Assembly: GCA_021821605.1 (NCBI GenBank) | Contig: JAKACG010000044.1 | Coordinates: 1 to 5,630 of the forward strand | Length of the DNA stretch: 5,630 nucleotides | Reading direction: 5' to 3' | From: Microcaldota archaeon | GTDB lineage: Archaea > Micrarchaeota > Micrarchaeia > Micrarchaeales > CABMGC01 | In this document: piece after piece, positions 1 through 3,506 of the stretch | Position numbering within the stretch: position 1 is the first letter of the stretch | Layout of the letters: each line of letters begins with the position of its first letter | The notes under the pieces: generated by a model | What the model saw: the letters and a program-made list of their open reading frames with translations, nothing else | Database searches by the model: none | What the model was told of the DNA's origin: nothing | Made by a program: the position numbers and the translations under genes

Positions 1-347
1 CCTATAGCTACAAGAGTATTTTCCTCTTCTTCAGCATCAAGATACTCTATTACACCATTTCTTACTAGATAGTTGAAGTTTATCTCCTTCTTCTTTAATT
101 TCTCTATGAGCTCTTCTGTAAATTTTGATTTGCCAGCTTCGACAATTATGTAAGGCTTTCTGAGCCTTCCTCTGTCTGTGTTTATATTTATGCTGTTCAA
201 CTTGTCAGAGTAAGCTATATTTATCTCTCCTGAGATTTGACCTTTTCTTCTAGTGGTTCTTACTTCGTTTACAAACTTTTCAGGGTTTTCTACAAAGCCT
301 ATTACCTTTCCGTTCAAGTATATGAAAGTTTTTTTAGAGTTGTCCAA
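1..347 (-). CDS. rpoB1: RNA polymerase subunit B' (RpoB'), N-terminal 115 codons, partial
   Basis: This is the start of the C-terminal half of the split archaeal RNA polymerase beta-like subunit. Complete B' subunits carry the hybrid-binding and wall regions of the enzyme core. The reading frame stays open to the left edge, and the rest of the gene lies outside the window. Recognition rests on the family pattern: YLNGKVIGFVENPE at residues 10-23, INTDRGRLRKPYIIVEAG at about 55-72, and GVIEYLDAEEEENTLVAI at about 98-115. These match the segment that directly follows the B'' region in unsplit archaeal and eukaryotic second-largest subunits. No ATG or GTG occurs in this frame between the previous in-frame stop and the conserved region. 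I chose the TTG at 347-345 because GTGAT lies just upstream (355-351). The gene begins 11 bases after the rpoB'' stop and in a different frame, so it is almost certainly co-transcribed with it. Product identity is certain; the exact start is less so. Confidence 0.93.
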   Translation of the reverse strand, partial: MDNSKKTFIYLNGKVIGFVENPEKFVNEVRTTRRKGQISGEINIAYSDKLNSININTDRGRLRKPYIIVEAGKSKFTEELIEKLKKKEINFNYLVRNGVIEYLDAEEEENTLVAI

Positions 348-350
348 AAA

Positions 351-355
351 ATCAC
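351..355 (-). promoter_or_regulatory. Ribosome-binding site deciding the TTG start of rpoB'
   Basis: On the minus strand the 11 bases between the rpoB'' TAA and the TTG read AACGTGATTTT. CGTGA differs by one base from the archaeal Shine-Dalgarno core GGTGA and sits 4 bases before TTG. The same spacing is seen before rpoB'' and the two unknown genes in this window, which supports TTG as a real initiation codon. Confidence 0.5.
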
Positions 356-358
356 GTT

Positions 359-1858
359 TTATATAGAGTTTATATCCGCAAGCTTTCTGAGTTCCTTCTC
401 AGTTACGGCTTCGTCTGCACCAATAGTAACCTTAGACATCAAAGCTAGATACTTGGTGAGGCCTACTTCTTGTCCTTCAGGGCTCTCTGCAGGGCAGATC
501 TTGCCCCATTGAGTACCATGGACATCCCTAGCTCTGAAGTGTGGATGTTTCTTAGCTAGAGGGGATTTTACTCTTCTTAAATGTGCATATGTGCTTAAAA
601 GATTGGTTCTATCAAGAACCTGTGATACGCCTGTCTGTCCTGCAACCCAAGTTCCAGTTCCCATAGCGTATGCTATCTTTTCAGATAAAGTATCTGGACT
701 TATTATTGATTGCATGCTTAAACGCCTTCCTCTTGCGCTCATACGTTCTATTTGATACTTTACCTCTTTTAAAAAGAATCTGAAAGCATATGCAAAAAGT
801 TCCTCCATAAGCTCTCCTGCGAATCTTGTCCTTTTGTTTGCATAATGATCCTTATCATCTTGTTTTACTATTTTGTTTGCTATTGCCGTTGATTTCTTTC
901 CCATTTCAAGAAGATAATTAGCCTTAGTTTGTCTTGATTTTTCATCGCTTCCTAAGTGAGGTAAAAGATAGTTGTCTATCTGCATCTCAGCTCTTTTTAT
1001 CTGATATTCCTTTGCTTGTCCAGGAGCTGCAAGTTTGCCTAACTCAAGCAGTGCTTCCTGTTTTGTTAATATGCCGGTTTCTGGCTTCTTTTTATTTACC
1101 GAACTTAACTCTATATTTAATAGAATATCATTTTTGAAAGGAAGCATTGCTGATGCATACTCCTTTATCTCTTCTAACTCCATACCTATTGCTTTTAATA
1201 ATAATATTAATTCCAAGCTTCTGCTTACTGTAGGGAAGTCTACTGAAAATACTCCACTTTGATTTCTAGTAACTACACATCTTGCTCTAAAACCAGGTGT
1301 TGATGAAAATACTCTACTTTTAACCTCAGTGCCTTTCTTTTCTTTAGTTGTTATTATCCTATTTGATGCGACGTCGTCAAGACCTATAAGTACTCTTTCA
1401 ACTCCTTTTATTATGAAGTATCCACCAGGATCATCCGGATCCTCTCCGTTTTCTATAAGTTGAGATCTGCTCATATTTTTCATATGGCACGCATTACTCC
1501 TTATCATTATTGGAATGTCTCCAACATATACCTCCCCATATGAAGCAGTTTTTTCTATACCCCTTATTATTGGAACAACTTCCATGTATAAAGGAGCGCC
1601 GTAGGTTATATTTCTTAATCTTGCTTCGTTAGGCATTATGTTCCTTCTTGAACTATCGGCCTCTATTATTGATGGGCTACCTATTCTTACATTACCTAAC
1701 TTCAAAGCAAAACCTTCTACGCTAGGCTCTATTATATTTTGATTTCCCATAGCCTTTGCTATTCCGTTATCCAAAAATCTGTTAAAGCTGTCCACCTGGT
1801 GCTGTACCAAAGAAGAGTTATTCAAATACGATGCTAACAATAAGTTCTTTTCCTCCAT
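359..1858 (-). CDS. rpoB2: RNA polymerase subunit B'' (RpoB'')
   Basis: This is the N-terminal half of the split archaeal second-largest RNA polymerase subunit, with the protrusion, lobe and fork regions. It assembles with B', A', A'' and the small subunits. At 499 aa it has the usual length for B''. Visible landmarks, numbered from the ATG: a protrusion start with VQHQVDSFNRFL near 18-29; NEARLRNITYGAP near 77-89; DIPIMIRSNACHM with DPDDPGGYFIIKGVERV near 114-156; DKDHYANKRTRFAGELM near 336-351; TGTWVAGQTGVSQVLDR near 401-417; and HLRRVKSPLAKKHPHF then RDVHGTQWGKICPAESPEG near 426-462, the fork/rifampicin-pocket region. A TTG codon directly precedes the ATG and would add one residue. I prefer the ATG because GTTGA lies 4 bases before it but only 1 base before the TTG. 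The gene starts 28 bases after rpoH and ends 11 bases before rpoB'. One variation is PEGQEVGLTKYLAL, where many archaea have PEGPNCGLVKNLAL. Confidence 0.97.
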   Translation of the reverse strand: MEEKNLLLASYLNNSSLVQHQVDSFNRFLDNGIAKAMGNQNIIEPSVEGFALKLGNVRIGSPSIIEADSSRRNIMPNEARLRNITYGAPLYMEVVPIIRGIEKTASYGEVYVGDIPIMIRSNACHMKNMSRSQLIENGEDPDDPGGYFIIKGVERVLIGLDDVASNRIITTKEKKGTEVKSRVFSSTPGFRARCVVTRNQSGVFSVDFPTVSRSLELILLLKAIGMELEEIKEYASAMLPFKNDILLNIELSSVNKKKPETGILTKQEALLELGKLAAPGQAKEYQIKRAEMQIDNYLLPHLGSDEKSRQTKANYLLEMGKKSTAIANKIVKQDDKDHYANKRTRFAGELMEELFAYAFRFFLKEVKYQIERMSARGRRLSMQSIISPDTLSEKIAYAMGTGTWVAGQTGVSQVLDRTNLLSTYAHLRRVKSPLAKKHPHFRARDVHGTQWGKICPAESPEGQEVGLTKYLALMSKVTIGADEAVTEKELRKLADINSI

Positions 1859-1862
1859 CAAA

Positions 1863-1867
1863 TCAAC
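1863..1867 (-). promoter_or_regulatory. Ribosome-binding site of rpoB''
   Basis: The minus strand reads GTTGA, then TTTG, then ATG. GTTGA is one mismatch from the archaeal GGTGA core and leaves a 4-base spacer to the ATG at 1858. This favours the ATG over the TTG immediately before it. Confidence 0.45.
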
Positions 1868-1886
1868 TTTTACTATGTAAACGGCA

Positions 1887-2117
1887 TTAACCGTCTACAA
1901 CAAATCTGTAATATAAATATTCCTTGCCGTAATCATTTCTTTTTACTCTTACAACATCCCCAGGTTTTGCCTTTATGCTAACTGCCTGAGGATCTGAACT
2001 TAGAAGTTTTGGTAGATTCTCTGCTTTGAGATTTAGTTTTGAAAGCACCTTTATAGACTCCTCTACGCTAAGGATTTCGTGGACTGGGATATGCTCATGA
2101 CTGCTTTTTTCTACCAT
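1887..2117 (-). CDS. rpoH: RNA polymerase subunit H (RpoH)
   Basis: This is the archaeal RNA polymerase subunit H, the counterpart of the C-terminal domain of eukaryotic RPB5, which is shared by all three eukaryotic polymerases. It sits at the jaw of the enzyme near downstream DNA. The 76-aa length is typical. Family landmarks are the N-terminal HEHIPVHEILSVEE (residues 7-20), LPKLLSSDPQAV (about 35-46), and the C-terminal KPGDVVRVKRNDYGKEYLYY, which ends in YRFVVDG. The ATG at 2117 is the only sensible start. The bases before it (GGAAT, then TTGA) form a poor ribosome-binding site compared with the other genes here. It is the first gene of the operon, followed by rpoB'' after 28 bases, which is the conserved archaeal order. 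Its promoter lies at 2191-2206. The stop overlaps an out-of-frame ATG (TAATG) that opens only a four-codon frame and is probably meaningless. Confidence 0.96.
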   Translation of the reverse strand: MVEKSSHEHIPVHEILSVEESIKVLSKLNLKAENLPKLLSSDPQAVSIKAKPGDVVRVKRNDYGKEYLYYRFVVDG

Positions 2118-2166
2118 TCAAATTCCTATGATTAAAATAAGTACTAACACTGACCTAATTGGAAGC

Positions 2167-2182
2167 ATCTAATATATTAGAT
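2167..2182. repeat. 16-bp perfect palindrome over the predicted rpoH transcription start
   Basis: The sequence ATCTAATATATTAGAT is identical to its own reverse complement. It covers the transcription start predicted from the rpoH TATA box and lies about 8 bases downstream of that box. A dimeric repressor bound here would block initiation, so it is a candidate operator. AT-rich DNA produces palindromes by chance more readily than balanced DNA, and no regulator is identifiable in the window. Confidence 0.5.
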
Positions 2183-2190
2183 TAGAAAGG

Positions 2191-2206
2191 TTTATATAAC
2201 TTTTTT
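2191..2206 (-). promoter_or_regulatory. BRE/TATA promoter of the rpoH-rpoB''-rpoB' operon
   Basis: The minus strand reads AAAAAAG followed by TTATATAAA. This is a textbook archaeal promoter, with a purine-rich BRE (about 2205-2200) directly upstream of an 8-9 base TATA box (2199-2191). Applying the usual distance of about 25 bases from the box centre puts transcription start near 2170 and gives a leader of about 50 bases before the rpoH ATG. The box is nearly symmetric and has AGAAAGG on its other side, so weak plus-strand activity is possible. Confidence 0.75.
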
Positions 2207-2295
2207 AAAAAGCATTTACATTATTACTTGAGTTATGATTTTAATAGTTTTAATTTTCATATTTTTCATATGTAAGATATAATCTGTAATGTAAT

Positions 2296-2317
2296 AATAT
2301 ATACTAAATATATACTA
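2296..2317. repeat. Tandem 11-bp direct repeat AATATATACTA x2
   Basis: Two exact adjacent copies occupy 2296-2306 and 2307-2317. They are followed by a degenerate ATATATTATATACC stretch. The 11-base period is about one helical turn, so both copies face the same side of the helix. They lie about 60 bases upstream of the rightward TATA box. The repeat may be an activator or chromatin-protein site, or simple AT-rich slippage. Confidence 0.6.
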
Positions 2318-2371
2318 TATATTATATACCATAATTAAGTGTAAAATTGATCTGATTTTTCCACTAATACA

Positions 2372-2384
2372 AAAAACATATATA
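2372..2384 (+). promoter_or_regulatory. BRE/TATA promoter of the 151-aa membrane-protein gene
   Basis: AAAAAC (2372-2377, BRE-like) is followed by ATATATA (2378-2384, TATA box). Transcription start is expected about 25 bases beyond the box centre, near 2405. That leaves a leader of only about 10 bases, just enough to hold the ribosome-binding site at 2406-2410. Confidence 0.65.
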
Positions 2385-2405
2385 CCTAAAAATTAAACTT
2401 AAATT

Positions 2406-2410
2406 GGTGG
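2406..2410 (+). promoter_or_regulatory. Ribosome-binding site of the 151-aa membrane-protein gene
   Basis: GGTGG is followed by TATA and then ATG. Its first four bases match the archaeal GGTGA core, and the 4-base spacer equals that of rpoB'', rpoB' and the 167-aa gene. It fixes the start at 2415. Confidence 0.65.
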
Positions 2411-2414
2411 TATA

Positions 2415-2870
2415 ATGTCTTACAAGCTCCAAGAGGTTAAAGGTGAGGTTTTTGGAAAACATTGTAATTTATCAGATAGGGAGCTATACATTAGACGAAG
2501 AGATATTCGTAAGGCTATATATGTAGGCTTTGCTACAATAGGACTCTCTGTTCCAGTAGTAATAGTAAATTACTTGCCATTAGTAAATAATTTCATTAAA
2601 ACTCACGATGTAGATGCAAGAACCATAGGAAGCATTGGCGTTACTGTAGGAGCTAACCTTGTTGCTAGCGGTTTAATAAGAAGCTATGAGTACTTCAAGA
2701 ATATGGATGAGATAAATAAAAAATTTGAAGAGTTAAAGTCCATTAAAAGAGAGGAACTTGAGGAGCTACAAACAATAACAAGTAAAGTTACAACTACAAA
2801 TACCGATAAAAGAAAAAGAAAACGTAAAAGCTCTGAATGGAAAGCAAATAGGTCTGAAAGGTTCAGATGA
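2415..2870 (+). CDS. Hypothetical membrane-hairpin protein with coiled coil and basic tail (151 aa)
   Basis: I do not recognise the family. What can be seen, in order: a polar, charged N-terminus with RRRDIRK at 27-33; a hydrophobic segment at about 34-57 (AIYVGFATIGLSVPVVIV and following); a short polar loop with KTHDVDART at about 62-70; a second, glycine-rich hydrophobic segment at about 71-88; a charged helical stretch at about 90-122, rich in E, K and L and likely a coiled coil; a threonine-rich linker; and a strongly basic tail with KRKRKRK at 132-138. Positive charge flanks the hairpin on both ends, so the positive-inside rule places both termini in the cytoplasm. The tail could bind nucleic acid or acidic lipid, but that is inference. 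A good promoter and ribosome-binding site, plus an ordinary protein composition, argue that the gene is real. It is transcribed away from the polymerase operon and converges on the 167-aa gene. Nothing in its context suggests a defined pathway. Confidence 0.85.
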   Translation: MSYKLQEVKGEVFGKHCNLSDRELYIRRRDIRKAIYVGFATIGLSVPVVIVNYLPLVNNFIKTHDVDARTIGSIGVTVGANLVASGLIRSYEYFKNMDEINKKFEELKSIKREELEELQTITSKVTTTNTDKRKRKRKSSEWKANRSERFR

Positions 2871-2910
2871 ATTACTATTACTTCCTATTTAGTTAAATAA
2901 TAGATTCGAT
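2871..2910. terminator. Convergent gap with a small AT hairpin and pyrimidine-rich tract, possible terminator
   Basis: These 40 bases separate two convergent genes. The inverted repeat TATTTA-GT-TAAATA lies at 2886-2899, and the plus strand is T/C-rich just before it (about 2871-2890). Archaeal termination mainly needs T-rich non-template DNA, which is only partly met here, so the call is weak. Confidence 0.25.
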
Positions 2911-3414
2911 TCATGCAGAACGCATTAGAGGCCTAAATAGTTCAGACGCAGCAATATCAAGCTTTTTGATAGTAGCTCTGCTTCCAAATTCTTCATTGGC
3001 AGCTACATTATAAAGTATTGAAAGAACAGCACCATTAGATTCTGCAAGCCGTAAGTCCACGGTATTATTTTTGACAAAGAATATGAAGGGATTTATTATA
3101 TCCATATCTATACGTTGTAATTTGAACTCCGTATTAGTGTTTGAGTCTTTTTCTGAAGCTACAACAAAATATGCTGCTTCTGCTATTTTATCCAACTCTG
3201 AAGTGAAGGTTTCTTTTGCTGTGGATATATTGAGTTTATGTCCAAAACATGATTCAACAACATCGGAGATCGAACCTAAAGCAGAGGAGATCTTAGGGTA
3301 CTCTAGATCATCTTTCCAAAACTCAATCCCACGTTTAAGACGAAGCAATTTTGGATCGTTGGGATTTATTATGATAATTCCGTTATTAGTTGTAGATTTT
3401 TTAGATTTTTCCAT
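2911..3414 (-). CDS. Hypothetical soluble protein (167 aa)
   Basis: I do not recognise this family. The protein has a basic, polar start (MEKSKKSTTNNG), then a short hydrophobic strand GIIIINPNDP, and a mixed charged body without membrane segments or a signal peptide. A helical segment SELDKIAEAAYFVVASEKD lies at about 71-89 and an aliphatic strand-like NPFIFFVKNNTVDLRLAES around 107-125. The C-terminus is again probably helical (IKKLDIAASELFRPLMRSA). A longer reading from an ATG at 3432 would add six residues (MFFDEN). I prefer 3414. The TATA box at 3444-3451 predicts a transcript beginning near 3423, downstream of the 3432 ATG, and a GATGA site lies 4 bases before the 3414 ATG. The gene lies 92 bases downstream of the surface-protein stop on the same strand, but its own promoter suggests separate transcription. 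No function is proposed. Confidence 0.8.
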   Translation of the reverse strand: MEKSKKSTTNNGIIIINPNDPKLLRLKRGIEFWKDDLEYPKISSALGSISDVVESCFGHKLNISTAKETFTSELDKIAEAAYFVVASEKDSNTNTEFKLQRIDMDIINPFIFFVKNNTVDLRLAESNGAVLSILYNVAANEEFGSRATIKKLDIAASELFRPLMRSA

Positions 3415-3418
3415 ATTT

Positions 3419-3423
3419 TCATC
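3419..3423 (-). promoter_or_regulatory. Ribosome-binding site selecting the internal ATG of the 167-aa gene
   Basis: The minus strand reads GATGA, AAAT, ATG. GATGA has one mismatch to GGTGA, and the 4-base spacer matches other genes in the window. No comparable site precedes the upstream ATG at 3432. Confidence 0.45.
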
Positions 3424-3443
3424 AAAAAACATTTAAAGTATAT

Positions 3444-3457
3444 GATATAAAAAGGTT
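3444..3457 (-). promoter_or_regulatory. BRE/TATA promoter of the 167-aa gene
   Basis: The minus strand reads AAAACCTTTTTATATC. The TATA box TTTATATC occupies 3451-3444 and is preceded by an A-rich BRE-like stretch. Predicted transcription start is near 3423, so the leader before the 3414 ATG is about 9 bases. This lies in the 74-base gap after the surface-protein gene, where that gene's transcript must also end. Confidence 0.55.
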
Positions 3458-3506
3458 TTCTATGAAAAATTTTGCATTATTTATGAATAGTAATATTAAT
3501 TAAATA

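Larger units (their letters stand above)
2118..2414. other. AT-rich divergent intergenic region (297 bases)
   Basis: This separates the polymerase operon (leftward) from the 151-aa membrane-protein gene (rightward). It contains the rpoH promoter and palindrome, a 15-codon hydrophobic open frame at 2235-2282 that I do not call as a gene, an 11-bp tandem repeat at 2296-2317, and the rightward promoter at 2372-2384. I see no tRNA or other structured RNA in it. Confidence 0.8.

Noticed and set aside
237..512. Plus-strand 91-codon open frame
   Set aside because: It lies antisense to rpoB' and rpoB'', has no family resemblance and no promoter or ribosome-binding site.
934..1262. Two overlapping plus-strand open frames antisense to rpoB''
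   Set aside because: They are shadows of a strongly conserved coding region, with Leu/Phe/Ser-rich composition expected from the reverse strand.
1873..1887. Four-codon frame overlapping the rpoH stop (TAATG)
   Set aside because: It ends at once in TAG and is out of frame with rpoB''. rpoB'' has its own ribosome-binding site, so coupling through it is unlikely.
1881..1894. Small inverted repeat ACGG-CATTAA-CCGT at the end of rpoH
   Set aside because: The stem is only 4 bp, within and next to coding sequence, with no T-run; too weak to call an attenuator or terminator.
3071..3436. Plus-strand 121-codon open frame opposite the 167-aa gene
   Set aside because: The minus-strand frame has a promoter, ribosome-binding site and more protein-like composition. 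The plus frame has none of these.
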